NCBI GenBank assembly: GCA_002840245.1
Contig: PHAA01000026.1
Coordinates: forward strand, 1-64,000
Reading direction: 5' to 3'
From: Firmicutes bacterium HGW-Firmicutes-15
GTDB taxonomy: Bacteria; Bacillota; Syntrophomonadia; Syntrophomonadales; Syntrophomonadaceae
Length of the DNA stretch: 64,000 bases
Positions 44,385 to 53,707 of the stretch are shown piece by piece. The translations under genes and the position numbers were made by a program. The notes under the pieces were generated by a model. The model made no database searches, had not been told where the DNA came from, and was given only the letters and a program-made list of their open reading frames with translations. Numbering within the stretch: the first letter of the stretch is position 1; every line of letters begins with the position of its first letter.

Positions 44385-45179
44385 GTGTCATATAGGGATA
44401 AGAAATATAATACCATGCTGGTCACGGTCGAAGATCATGTCGCCACCGTTCAATTTAATCGACCGGAAGTAATGAATGCTATTAACAATGAAGTGAACCG
44501 GGAGCGAGTTGAGATATTTACCGCACTGGGGCAGGACCCTGATGTCAGAGTGGTAATCCTTACCGGCGGAGAGAAAGTCTTTAGTGCTGGCGGAGATTTA
44601 CCGGCTATTTCTCAGTACGGGATAGTAGAAGCCCGGGCACATGCTGACAACAACTGTGCTGGCCAAAGGGCACTGGCGGATATGCCGAAACCGACTATAG
44701 CAGCCATAGCGGGATATGCTATGGGTGGTGGTGCCGAAAATGTATTGTTGTGTGATCTGCGTATAGCTGCGGATAATGCCAAAATTGCATGCTCAGAGAT
44801 TAATGTCGGTATTTTCCCCGGTGGTGGTGCGACCCACCGGCTGGTGCAAAATGTATCGATGTGCAAAGCCAAGGAAATGCTTTTTTTCGGTAGTATGATA
44901 GATGCCCACACTGCTCTTGAAATGGGGCTGATCAACAAAGTGGTTCCGCTGTCAGAATTAATGAGTACAGCTAAAGAATGGGCTCAAAAGTTAGCTCAGA
45001 AGCCTCCCTTCACGCTGAAAATGCTCAAAGCAGCTGTCAACGCTAATTGGGGCGCAGATAACGAAACTGCAATGAGAGTTGAGCAGGATGCCTGGACGGC
45101 GATATTTGGCAGTGTTGACGCCAAGGAAGGCATGAATGCGTTTGTGGAAAAAAGAAAACCAGTATACACGGGCAAATAG
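44385..45179 (+). CDS. Enoyl-CoA hydratase / crotonase
   Basis: A 264-residue crotonase with both catalytic glutamates (E118 in GGGAENVL, E138 in CSEINVG) and the first oxyanion-hole AGGDL. It converts crotonyl-CoA to 3-hydroxybutyryl-CoA. The frame is open from 44352, but GGAGG at 44371-44375 points to GTG 44385, which gives an N-terminus (MSYRDKKYN) matching the two paralogues. It is the full-length version of the shortened gene at 39509 and is 42 bases before a thiolase. Confidence 0.92.
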   Translation: MSYRDKKYNTMLVTVEDHVATVQFNRPEVMNAINNEVNRERVEIFTALGQDPDVRVVILTGGEKVFSAGGDLPAISQYGIVEARAHADNNCAGQRALADMPKPTIAAIAGYAMGGGAENVLLCDLRIAADNAKIACSEINVGIFPGGGATHRLVQNVSMCKAKEMLFFGSMIDAHTALEMGLINKVVPLSELMSTAKEWAQKLAQKPPFTLKMLKAAVNANWGADNETAMRVEQDAWTAIFGSVDAKEGMNAFVEKRKPVYTGK

Positions 45180-45221
45180 GTAAACGAATTACCTTACGCC
45201 TAGTCGAATAGGAGGGATAAA

Positions 45222-46451
45222 ATGCGAGACGTAGTTATAGTTGATATAGCAAGAAGTGCTATTGGGACAATGGGTGGAACTATGAAAAACGTTAAACCCA
45301 TTGACATGATATCCCAGGTGGCACGGGTGGTTGTTGATCGTAACAAGGCTAAAATTAAACCGGAAGATTATGATTATGTTTTTTTAGGACAGGTAAAACA
45401 GAATACCATCTGCGCCAATATTGCCCGGAATCTGGCTCTGAATATCGGATTGCCTGAGGATGTACCTGCAGCCACAGTTACTATCGCTTGTGGTTCCGGG
45501 CTGCTGTCTATGATTGAAGCATCCGAGTTTATTAAGAATGGATTTGCCGATATTATACTGGCTGGCGGAGTAGAGTCCATGAGCACCGGTGAGTTTTTCT
45601 TAAGCGGAAAGACCAACCAGGCCCTTGGTACTAATAATGTAAATCTGCAGGATGCTATTATTGCCGGCGGCCCCGGTGGTGCGCCCGTTGAACGTTATGG
45701 CAATATACCCATGGGTAATACTGCGGAAAATCTGGTGGACATTCATAAGATATCTCGTGAAGAACAGGACGAATTTGCCCTTAGAAGCCAGCAATTGGCC
45801 TGTAAGGCTATAGCCAATGGTGATTTCAAAAAAGAAATAGTTCCTATTAAATATGAAAAGGCTGATGGAAGCATCGGCATTTTTGAAGTAGACGAATATC
45901 CGAAAAAGGATGCCAGCCTTGAATCCATGGCCAAGCTAAAACCTGTATTCAAGAAAGATGGAAGTATTACGGCGGCAAATTCATCCGGTCGTAATGATGG
46001 ATGTGGCATAGCTATTCTTATGTCCAAGGAGAAAGCAGAGGAATTAGGGATTAAACCCAGAGCAAAATTGGTAGCAGGCGGAGTTGCCGGCGTTGATCCC
46101 AGTATTATGGGCAGAGGTCCGGTTCCCGCAGTGAAAATTGCTATGGCTAAGGCCGGGAAGACTTTGACGGACATGGATTTAGTTGAGCTTAACGAAGCCT
46201 TTGCCGGACAAAGCCTGGCAGTTTACAGAGAATGGGAAGCACTGTATGGTGTTAAAAAGGATTGGTTCGATACCCACGTCAATATGTTTGGAGGAGCTAT
46301 TGCCATGGGACATCCTCTGGGTGGCAGCGGAGCCATACTCGCCGCTAAGCTGATTAATGGTCTGGAGCGGACCGGAGGCAAATATGGTGTAGATACCATG
46401 TGTTGCGGCGGTGGAATAGGTGTTGCCGGTATCTTTGAAAAAATAGATTAA
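45222..46451 (+). CDS. Acetyl-CoA acetyltransferase (thiolase), canonical
   Basis: A 409-residue thiolase with all catalytic residues: nucleophile C90 in IACGSGLL, NEAFAGQS, the histidine in AMGHPLGGSGA, and the second cysteine in MCCGGGIG. It would split acetoacetyl-CoA into two acetyl-CoA at the end of butyrate oxidation. An AGGAGGG site precedes the ATG. The next gene, 22 bases on, is a divergent copy of the same fold. Confidence 0.93.
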   Translation: MRDVVIVDIARSAIGTMGGTMKNVKPIDMISQVARVVVDRNKAKIKPEDYDYVFLGQVKQNTICANIARNLALNIGLPEDVPAATVTIACGSGLLSMIEASEFIKNGFADIILAGGVESMSTGEFFLSGKTNQALGTNNVNLQDAIIAGGPGGAPVERYGNIPMGNTAENLVDIHKISREEQDEFALRSQQLACKAIANGDFKKEIVPIKYEKADGSIGIFEVDEYPKKDASLESMAKLKPVFKKDGSITAANSSGRNDGCGIAILMSKEKAEELGIKPRAKLVAGGVAGVDPSIMGRGPVPAVKIAMAKAGKTLTDMDLVELNEAFAGQSLAVYREWEALYGVKKDWFDTHVNMFGGAIAMGHPLGGSGAILAAKLINGLERTGGKYGVDTMCCGGGIGVAGIFEKID

Positions 46452-46473
46452 TATCTGAAAGCGAGGGATTTCT

Positions 46474-47658
46474 ATGCAGGACGTGGTGATAGTAAGCGCA
46501 ACGCGAACACCATTTGGTCTGTATATGGGTTCATTAGCGGATCAACGGTCTCAAGACCTGGCTGCTTTTTCTATGAAGGAAGCCGTAGTCCGGTCCGGGT
46601 TTGATTCGTCCGAACTCGATATATGTATATACAGCGAGGCAAAACAAAGCAGTTTTCCTGCCAATATTGGCAGACATGGTTGGCTATTAGCCGGATTGGA
46701 TGAAAATCCAGGCGGATTCACTATGAATGCTTTATGTGCAGGTGCCATTCAAACAATGATTAGTGGCTTCAATAAAATTATTGCCGGTGAATACAGCGCA
46801 ATTATGGCGGGTGGTATAGAAACCAATAGTCAAGCCCAGTATTATTTGGTGCATCCACGCTATCAGTTTGGCGCGGGTAACCTGACCTTCCATGATTCCA
46901 AAGTAGATGTTGAAACCCATGCCCAGCCCGTAGATATTTACGGAGAACTTACCAATGCTGATATTGCTGACAAGATTGCCCGCAATAATGGGCTAAACCG
47001 GAGTCAAATTGATGAATATGCATTTGCCAGCAAAGCTGCGGCTAATAATGCCATTAAGGCTGGATTGCTAAAAGAAGCCATCACTCCAATAGTAAAGAAG
47101 GTTAAGAAGACCGAGGTTACTATCGATAATGATGAGGGCTCGAAAGCAAGTTCTATTGAAAAAATGCTGGCATGTACAGCAATTAATGAATGCGGAACAG
47201 CAACCCAGGCTAATATTGCACCATTGGCTGACGGTTCGGCCAGCATAATTATGCTGTCGGCCGATAGAGCTGAGCAATTAGGAGCAAAAACTATGGGCAA
47301 AATAGCAGGCTTTGGTATTGCTGCGGGCAACCCGCAGCTTATTGAAAAGACTACTCTGAAATCCATAAGTAAAGCTCTGCAATCGGCTGGAATCACGCTA
47401 AAAGAGCTTGATTTTATAGACTATCATGAACCATCTGCAGCCTATGGATTAGCTGTATCCAGGCTGCTCGGTTCCGATGCAGCAGGAAAACTGAATGTTG
47501 ACGGAGGATCTCTAGGCTTTGGCCATGCCGGCGCAGCTACAGGTGGTGCCATGGTAGTGAACATGATCTATCGTCTGCAACGTACCGGAGCAAAGTGTGG
47601 CTTGGTTAATGTTGGAGCACTAGGTGGACAATCATTGTCGATAATTATTAAAAATTAA
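46474..47658 (+). CDS. Divergent thiolase-like protein, second catalytic cysteine missing
   Basis: A 394-residue thiolase-fold protein. The nucleophile is kept (C88 in NALCAGAI) and so is the histidine H351 (GFGHAGAATGG). The usual NEAF is HEPSA with H318, and the final CxGGG is replaced by NVGALGGQ, so the acid/base cysteine is absent. Such proteins may not do ordinary thiolysis; HMG-type condensation, a lyase-like role, or a non-catalytic partner of the canonical thiolase are possibilities. It is in the same operon, 22 bases after that gene. A terminator-like hairpin follows. The name is by fold only. Confidence 0.8.
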   Translation: MQDVVIVSATRTPFGLYMGSLADQRSQDLAAFSMKEAVVRSGFDSSELDICIYSEAKQSSFPANIGRHGWLLAGLDENPGGFTMNALCAGAIQTMISGFNKIIAGEYSAIMAGGIETNSQAQYYLVHPRYQFGAGNLTFHDSKVDVETHAQPVDIYGELTNADIADKIARNNGLNRSQIDEYAFASKAAANNAIKAGLLKEAITPIVKKVKKTEVTIDNDEGSKASSIEKMLACTAINECGTATQANIAPLADGSASIIMLSADRAEQLGAKTMGKIAGFGIAAGNPQLIEKTTLKSISKALQSAGITLKELDFIDYHEPSAAYGLAVSRLLGSDAAGKLNVDGGSLGFGHAGAATGGAMVVNMIYRLQRTGAKCGLVNVGALGGQSLSIIIKN

Positions 47659-47759
47659 TTTTTACTATTGGATTAAATTATTCGGGATGTCAAACTAGGC
47701 CCTGCAAGCTGAATATTTGGCTTAGGGGCAAAATATTGGTTCAAATTATATTAATAAAA

Positions 47760-47796
47760 TAGGGTGATGGTGGTCTGCCGTCACCCTAGTTTATCA
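47760..47796 (+). terminator. Terminator after the beta-oxidation operon
   Basis: AGGGTGA pairs with TCACCCT (extended to about nine pairs) and is followed by AGTTTATCATT, a weak T-tract. Confidence 0.55.
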
Positions 47797-47847
47797 TTAA
47801 ATAAATATAGAAATTATTACCAAAATTATATGCTGGGAGGTATTTGT

Positions 47848-48081
47848 GTGGATACAATTCAAATACTTGAAAGACTTGTTAGTATAAAAAGTAATGCTAA
47901 GGAAAGAGCCCGCCAAGAACAAACGGAACATCCTGGAACTAATCAAGAGATGAAAGCGTTTATTCTCGAAAAAGGAATTGAGCAACTTATAATAGAAATC
48001 CAAAACAGCATTTTGGCAGAATGCCACACATCTAAAAAAATCCCATTTTACAAGAGGGATGTTTCATCGCAGGCTAGTTAA
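47848..48081 (+). CDS. Small protein of unknown function (77 aa)
   Basis: A helical, charged protein (MDTIQILERLVSIKSNAKER then more helix) with one late cysteine and a basic C-terminus. No family is recognised. The frame is open from 47764, but GGGAGG at 47835-47840 points to GTG 47848; the preceding stretch also holds the terminator hairpin. It lies between the thiolase operon and a soluble chemoreceptor gene. Confidence 0.5.
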   Translation: MDTIQILERLVSIKSNAKERARQEQTEHPGTNQEMKAFILEKGIEQLIIEIQNSILAECHTSKKIPFYKRDVSSQAS

Positions 48082-48239
48082 TTTTTATAATAATATGTTG
48101 AATTAGGTGGTTATGTAATCACATCCACTTTAATCATAATAAAAGGCGAGTGAAAGGAGTAATTCAATCGGCTGTAGTATTTGAGAAACCGAGCATTAGA
48201 ATCATTGACTCAGTCTATTAAGGTTCAAAGGAGTGTAAA

Positions 48240-49397
48240 ATGAAAAATGAAATAATACAAGAACATCTGTATATAAGTAGACTATTAATTGAATGCCTGG
48301 CACTGGATGCTCTTGTTTTTACAACTGATCAGGCTAGTTTTACTATGGTTAATAGCATTGGAAATTACAGCTATCACGGTATGAAAAAAGGAGAAGATGC
48401 ACTGCAATTTGATTGTATTAAAGAGGTGTTGGAAAGCGGTAGTAGTAAATATGGATACTTAAAGGAGACTAACCTGGAGTATATATCCAACATAATCACT
48501 TTTCCTGTGGTTTCATATGAAAATGGACCGGTTACTGGGACATGGGGGATTGTTTTTGCAAAGATGTGGCCTGAGGTAGCTGCCTTTAAAACATTTAGCA
48601 ATTTAATGGGTAACGAGTTTCCACAAGGATGCATGTTGTACATATCTGACCGAGAAAAATTCCTTTGCCGTTATGAATCTGATAATTATGAATTGGCTGG
48701 AAAGTCAGTAGCCCAGGTTGGAGACCGATTGGGTCAAGGAGGTGTTGCTCTTAAAGTAATGGAAGACAACATAAAAATTTCGAAAAATCTGCCTAAGGAG
48801 ATTTACAATACACCGGTTAAGGTGGTAGCAACCCCTATTAGGGATCATGTAAATGGCAAAGTTATAGGGGCACTTGGTATGAGCCTTAATCGTGGTATGT
48901 CTACGGATCTCCAGAACACAATTCAATATACCAATAAAAGTCTGGAAGAGATAAATATTGCTATTGAAGCAGTCGCCTCTGCAGCGGAACAGACAGCACG
49001 CAATAGCAGTACCCTCAACTCAAAAATGTCCTTACTATCGGGTATTACCCAAACAATAAATACAATTCTCATCAAAGTAAAGAACATCTCTGACGAAACA
49101 AAAATGCTAGGCCTTAATGCAGCCATCGAGGCGGCTCGGGTGGGTGAAAATGGCCGCGGTTTTGCAGTAGTAGCAGATGAAGTAAGAAAGCTTTCGGAAG
49201 AATCAAAGGGTACTGTTGCCGATATAAAGAAGTTTGTTGATCAGATTTCTAATACCTTAAAAGAAATTGGTTGTGATGCTAAAGAGGGCATGCTTGCCAG
49301 CGAGGAACAAGCGGCTGCCATTGAAGAAATTACGGCGAGCCTGCAGGAGATGGATGCCACAATGCGAAAAGTTGAAGGTATTGCATTACGCCTGTAA
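48240..49397 (+). CDS. Soluble methyl-accepting chemotaxis-type sensor
   Basis: A 385-residue cytoplasmic receptor with no membrane helix. The N-terminal ~225 residues hold two similar sensor modules, each ending in a beta-hairpin of the form PVVSYENGPVTGTWG and ATPIRDHVNGKVIGALG. The remainder is a short MCP signalling hairpin with the conserved tip [20 protein letters not shown]. It probably senses an internal signal and feeds CheA/CheW. Its place amid beta-oxidation genes suggests energy or substrate sensing, but the ligand is unknown. The AAAGGAG-type site precedes the ATG, 158 bases after the small protein. Confidence 0.8.
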   Translation: MKNEIIQEHLYISRLLIECLALDALVFTTDQASFTMVNSIGNYSYHGMKKGEDALQFDCIKEVLESGSSKYGYLKETNLEYISNIITFPVVSYENGPVTGTWGIVFAKMWPEVAAFKTFSNLMGNEFPQGCMLYISDREKFLCRYESDNYELAGKSVAQVGDRLGQGGVALKVMEDNIKISKNLPKEIYNTPVKVVATPIRDHVNGKVIGALGMSLNRGMSTDLQNTIQYTNKSLEEINIAIEAVASAAEQTARNSSTLNSKMSLLSGITQTINTILIKVKNISDETKMLGLNAAIEAARVGENGRGFAVVADEVRKLSEESKGTVADIKKFVDQISNTLKEIGCDAKEGMLASEEQAAAIEEITASLQEMDATMRKVEGIALRL

Positions 49398-49511
49398 TGG
49401 TTTCTTCAAGGGACAAGAATTATTAAAACAAATTATTTTAAGTAAAAGTAAATAGATGTGGGTTACCCATATTGACTATGTAATAAAGTCAAGAACGGAG
49501 TTGCTGGTAGA

Positions 49512-49907
49512 ATGCCCATTGCATTGAAGGATTATCAAAATCATATTGACCGAATGCCTATTAATCAATATCTCCATCTACAAATATTAGAGATTGGGGA
49601 AGGTTACACTAAAATTAGGATGCCATACAATCCTGTTTTTACAACAACATGGAATGCTTCTCATGGCGGAGTCTTAATGACTCTAGCTGACGTAACATTT
49701 TATTTTGCGCTGGCGACACTGAAAGGCTTGGACATTTCTGGAAGTACCTTGGCGATGGAAATAAATACCAGTTTTATAAGTCCTAGTCGTGAAAGTGAGC
49801 TATATGCAGAGGGAAAGGTTATTAATAGCAGCAGAGCAGAAGTAAGAATTATAAATACGACCGATAAACTTATATCACATTCAACTATAACGTACTTAAA
49901 GAAATAA
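49512..49907 (+). CDS. PaaI-type hotdog-fold acyl-CoA thioesterase
   Basis: A 131-residue single hotdog domain with the PaaI-like motif ASHGGVLMTLADVTFYFAL (about residues 49-67), including the conserved HGG and aspartate. It would hydrolyse a small acyl-CoA, perhaps relieving trapped CoA during beta-oxidation. The ribosome binding site is modest (GGAG with a longer spacer). It follows the chemoreceptor after 114 bases. Confidence 0.85.
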   Translation: MPIALKDYQNHIDRMPINQYLHLQILEIGEGYTKIRMPYNPVFTTTWNASHGGVLMTLADVTFYFALATLKGLDISGSTLAMEINTSFISPSRESELYAEGKVINSSRAEVRIINTTDKLISHSTITYLKK

Positions 49908-50506
49908 GGGCCGGATAGCTATCCCTCTCATGGCTAACTGGTCATTAGTTTCTTATAGGTGAAGATCATAGAGAAGCAGGGCTACATATAACTACCCCGA
50001 GCCAGTTGGGCTTTGCCACAGCTGTTCATTTCGTCTATCAGTATGGACACTAATGTAAAGGCTTACGTGAACCCCCGGGGAGTAAATAGAATCTTCCACA
50101 CATCCTTAACTCGATGGTTTCTATAATTTCTCCACTCCATTTCTCCATTTATCATATTTCTTAATTACTTCTAACAAATTGGGTTTAAGAAAACTACCCC
50201 AATATGGTCTCGGCAGGGCTCATTTCTATATAAATGACTCGGCATGCTGTTATCATCTATTCTAAGCGTCATGTTCTTCAGGCTTACTTAAGCCGCGTTT
50301 ATGGCATGATAATTGCATCGGATATTAGCGTGATCCTTTTTAGCTGGGCAAATGGCAAGGGGGTGATTCTTTTAGAGAGTCCTATTGCTTATTCCGGTTC
50401 AATTTGCCCAATGAAAACTCAACAAATTGTTCCACCTGTTACAATCAATATCAAAGGAAATAAGCATAAAAAACAGATAATCTAAAATTGAAACGGAGGA
50501 TAAGAT
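49908..50506. other. Regulatory gap with a sigma-54 promoter and a leader segment
   Basis: No gene is supported. The sigma-54 site lies at 50302. A segment at 50349-50386 matches another one (53528-53565) behind an identical promoter in 29 of 38 positions. An 83-codon frame (50234-50485) crosses the promoter and is treated as chance. Confidence 0.5.
50302..50317 (+). promoter_or_regulatory. Sigma-54 promoter of the third hydratase / FadH-like unit
   Basis: TGGCATGATAATTGCA, GG-N10-GC spacing, identical over 16 bases to the site at 53470. About 190 bases before the ATG at 50507. Confidence 0.8.
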
Positions 50507-51301
50507 ATGACTTACCGAGAGAAGCAGTACAATACCATTCTATTGACCATTGAAGACAATGTAGCCATAATCCAGTTCAACCGACCACAAGCCATGAATG
50601 CGCTAAACCGAGAAATGGGCGATGAAAGAAATGAAATACTAGCAGGTATTGCTAATGATCCAGAAATAAGAGCAGTGATACTAACAGGTGGTGAAAGAGT
50701 TTTTTGTGCAGGAGGGGACTTGGTTTCTTTCTCCAAATTCGGAGTCGTTGAAGCTAGAGAACATTCTCAAAGAATTCTAGCCGGACAACGTCATTTAGCA
50801 GAATTAACTAAGCCGACTATCGCTGCCGTAGCTGGCTTTGCGCTGGGCGGCGGTATGGAAATTGTCCTGCAGTGTGATCTAAGGATAGCCGCGGATAATG
50901 CTAAGTTTTCCCAGCCCGAAATCAATGTAGGGATAATTCCCGGCGCCGGTGCCACCCAGCGGTTGGTACAGAATACTTCGATCTGCAAAACCAAAGAAAT
51001 CATCTTTTTTGGAGAAATGATTGATGCCCCAACCGCTCTGGAACTGGGAATCATAAATAAGGTGGTGCCGCTCCCGGAACTCATGGATACAGCCCGAAAA
51101 TGGGCCAGAAAGCTTGCTGCCAAACCTCCCGTTGCGTTGCGGGTGGCCAAAGCGGTTATAAATACTGCCTGGAGTTGTGATTTGGAGACAGGTATAAAGA
51201 TGGAAGCGGATGCTTGGAGTTTGTTATATGGGACAGAAGATCAAAAAGAAGGAATGAATGCATTCCTCGAAAAGCGCAAACCAACCTTTAGTGGTAAATA
51301 G
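50507..51301 (+). CDS. Enoyl-CoA hydratase / crotonase
   Basis: A 264-residue paralogue of the hydratases at 39509 and 44385, with AGGDL, E118 (GGGMEIVL) and E138 (QPEINVG). The start (MTYREKQYN) follows ACGGAGG. It is the first gene after a sigma-54 promoter and is read into a dienoyl-CoA reductase-like gene, which points to oxidation of an unsaturated or otherwise different acid from that served by the other hydratases. Confidence 0.92.
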   Translation: MTYREKQYNTILLTIEDNVAIIQFNRPQAMNALNREMGDERNEILAGIANDPEIRAVILTGGERVFCAGGDLVSFSKFGVVEAREHSQRILAGQRHLAELTKPTIAAVAGFALGGGMEIVLQCDLRIAADNAKFSQPEINVGIIPGAGATQRLVQNTSICKTKEIIFFGEMIDAPTALELGIINKVVPLPELMDTARKWARKLAAKPPVALRVAKAVINTAWSCDLETGIKMEADAWSLLYGTEDQKEGMNAFLEKRKPTFSGK

Positions 51302-51352
51302 CGCAAATTGCTTTCAGATTGCAGCGTTACTTATACTTGGGGAGGTTGTCTT

Positions 51353-51379
51353 ATGAAGGATAATAGAATTTGCTCTTAA
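51353..51379 (+). other. Micro-frame with a strong ribosome binding site
   Basis: ATG AAG ... TCT TAA encodes eight residues (MKDNRICS) seven bases after GGGGAGG. It sits between the hydratase and the FadH-like gene. It may be a leader or a chance frame. Confidence 0.25.
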
Positions 51380-51425
51380 TCATCCCCATGCCCGATCATC
51401 AACTCTTTAGAATAGGAGCTTTTAT

Positions 51426-53429
51426 ATGTTTAATACTCTTTTTAGCCCCATTAAAATTAATAGAACTGAAATTAAAAATCGGATTGTTTATCCGTCAATC
51501 AATCTGTTATATACCACGGATCATAAGTTAACCGATAGGCATAAAGCATTCTTCATTGAAAGGGCGAACGGAGGAGCAGGAATAGTTACAGTCGGACCAG
51601 TAGGGATTGGTGAATTGGGATCTGGGAGAGCAGTATTAGCGATTACTTCAGATGAGGCTATCCCTTCATTTGCAGAGTTAGCAAAATCAATTCAAAGTGC
51701 CGGAGCCAGAGCTTGGATTCAGCTTTATCACGCGGGTGCCTATTTACATTCACAAAAAATTGGAGGCCAACAACCCATAGCTCCTTCTCCTATATATACC
51801 CCTTATTCCAAGGTAACCCCCAGAGAAATGAGGCTTGAGGATATTATGAATGTGCAGGAAGCCTTTCTCGGATGTGCTGAAAGAGCCAAGGAAGCCGGAT
51901 TTGACGGAGTTGAAATTATTGGGTCGGCTGGCTATCTCATTACACAGTTTCTATCACCTCTAAGAAACAAGCGAACCGACGAGTATGGCGGGAGTTTTGA
52001 CAATCGAGTGCGGTTTGTCAAAGAGATAATTGAGCAGATGCGACTAAGGCTGGGCCCCGATTATCCTATAACTATTCGTATGGCAGGAAATGATTTTGTT
52101 CCCGGCAGCAATACTGATATGGAAACACCAGCATTTGCACGGGTATACGAAAAGGCAGGGATTGATGCCATAAATGTAACTGGTGGCTGGCATGAATCGC
52201 GGGTTCCGCAAGTAACTATGGACTTACCTCGTGGAGGGTTTGCTTACCTGGCCCAATCCATAAAAGAAGCGGTAAACATTCCAGTTATTGTTTCAAACCG
52301 AATATCTGATCCCCAAACGGCTGAAAAAATACTTCGAGACGGATGTGCAGATATGGTAAGTCTGGGTAGAGTTTTACTTGCCGACCCTTATTGGCCGCTC
52401 AAGGCGGGGAATGGCAACAGCGAACAAATACGGCCCTGCGTGGCCTGTTCGCAAGGGTGTATGGATGAGCTCTTTGCCGCAAGACCGGTAATGTGTATAG
52501 TTAATCCCCGAACCGGCTTTGAAGAGACTCGAAAAATAACCGTTACTTCAAAACCAAAGCGAGTTATGGTTATCGGTGCAGGACCGGGAGGGCTGGAAGC
52601 AGCCTGGCGAGCCGCCAAAGCCGGTCACCAAGTCGAATTATTTGAAAAAGCTGATCGGATTGGCGGACAACTATGGATTGCAGGTACTCCGCCTCACAAG
52701 CAAGAATTATGGCAGCTTATTAAATACTATCAGGCGATGTTGAAGCTCTACAAAGTGCAAGTCTTCCTGAACACAACGGTTGACATAGAATTTGTCAGAC
52801 AGAAAAGCCCCGAATATGTTATTTCGGCAGAAGGGGCTGAGATATTGCTTCCAGCTATTAACGGTATTGATGGTTCGGAGGTAATCTCTGCCTGGGATGT
52901 TTTGAAGAACAATGTACCACAGGGTAAGAAAATTGCTGTAATTGGCGGGGGAGCTGTCGGACTGGAGACGGCACACTTTTTATCTGTCAAAGGAACCATT
53001 TCTCCTGAAACCCTTCACTTTCTTTTCATCAATGATGCGGAAAGTCCAGAAAGACTTCGCCAGCTGGTTTTCAATGGCAACAAGGAAGTGACAGTCTTTG
53101 AAATGATGCCGCAGGCCGGAAAAGGCGTGGGGAAAAGCACCAAGTGGGGGCTTATGGGCAGCTTGAAGAGGCATGGAGTAAATATTATCACCAGAGCAAA
53201 AGTCTGCTCTATCAAGGATGGAATACTAACCTTTGAAGTAGACGGCGAAAGCCGAAGCGCGACTTTTGATAATATAATCAATGCAACCGGGTCCAAGCCC
53301 GTGCGGAAGTTGGCCGATGCTCTAGATGAGACTGGAATTGAATTCTCTGTTATTGGAGATAGCCTTAATATAGGGCAGATACCAGATGCCATTCACGAGG
53401 GTTATTTAGTGGTTATGAACAATTTATAA
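51426..53429 (+). CDS. 2,4-dienoyl-CoA reductase (FadH)-like NADH:flavin oxidoreductase
   Basis: A 667-residue FMN/FAD/iron-sulfur enzyme of the FadH group. The N-terminal TIM barrel (to ~330) has the active-site Tyr170 in GSAGYLITQF and His256 in GGWHESRVPQV, at positions equivalent to the E. coli FadH pair. A [4Fe-4S] motif Cx2Cx3Cx11C runs from C338 to C357. The C-terminal FAD/NAD halves start at GAGPGGLEAAW and IGGGAVGLETA. Such enzymes reduce unsaturated acyl-CoA or related enoates with NAD(P)H. In a strict anaerobe it may act in reverse or in reoxidation balance. The start follows AATAGGAGC. It is the second gene of the sigma-54 unit. Confidence 0.85.
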   Translation: MFNTLFSPIKINRTEIKNRIVYPSINLLYTTDHKLTDRHKAFFIERANGGAGIVTVGPVGIGELGSGRAVLAITSDEAIPSFAELAKSIQSAGARAWIQLYHAGAYLHSQKIGGQQPIAPSPIYTPYSKVTPREMRLEDIMNVQEAFLGCAERAKEAGFDGVEIIGSAGYLITQFLSPLRNKRTDEYGGSFDNRVRFVKEIIEQMRLRLGPDYPITIRMAGNDFVPGSNTDMETPAFARVYEKAGIDAINVTGGWHESRVPQVTMDLPRGGFAYLAQSIKEAVNIPVIVSNRISDPQTAEKILRDGCADMVSLGRVLLADPYWPLKAGNGNSEQIRPCVACSQGCMDELFAARPVMCIVNPRTGFEETRKITVTSKPKRVMVIGAGPGGLEAAWRAAKAGHQVELFEKADRIGGQLWIAGTPPHKQELWQLIKYYQAMLKLYKVQVFLNTTVDIEFVRQKSPEYVISAEGAEILLPAINGIDGSEVISAWDVLKNNVPQGKKIAVIGGGAVGLETAHFLSVKGTISPETLHFLFINDAESPERLRQLVFNGNKEVTVFEMMPQAGKGVGKSTKWGLMGSLKRHGVNIITRAKVCSIKDGILTFEVDGESRSATFDNIINATGSKPVRKLADALDETGIEFSVIGDSLNIGQIPDAIHEGYLVVMNNL

Positions 53430-53469
53430 GGGACATGTGGGTGGTTCTTTTACCTGCTAAAAGCACTCG

Positions 53470-53485
53470 TGGCATGATAATTGCA
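53470..53485 (+). promoter_or_regulatory. Sigma-54 promoter of the DASS-type transporter
   Basis: TGGCATGATAATTGCA with exact spacing, identical to the promoter at 50302. Predicted start near 53497, giving a leader of about 210 bases that contains a possible 15-residue micro-frame (53601-53648). Confidence 0.8.
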
Positions 53486-53707
53486 TTAATAATGGTAGTA
53501 GTAGGAGTATAAACCTTTTATTTGGAAAAATGGCCGATGGGTAATTCTTTTCGTAAGTCCTATCGAAGATGCTTATAAATTAACTTAGGATGGTGAACAA
53601 ATGGAGGGTGTTTTACCAAGCAAAGAATGTCATTGGGAAATTGTTTAAGGACGATATCAACAATTACGACTCATTAGGATGCATGAAACAAACAAGGGCG
53701 GTGTATT

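Noticed and set aside
50234-50485. 83-codon open frame upstream of the third hydratase
   Set aside because: It spans the sigma-54 promoter, has no ribosome binding site and its protein is not recognisable, so chance is likelier than a gene.
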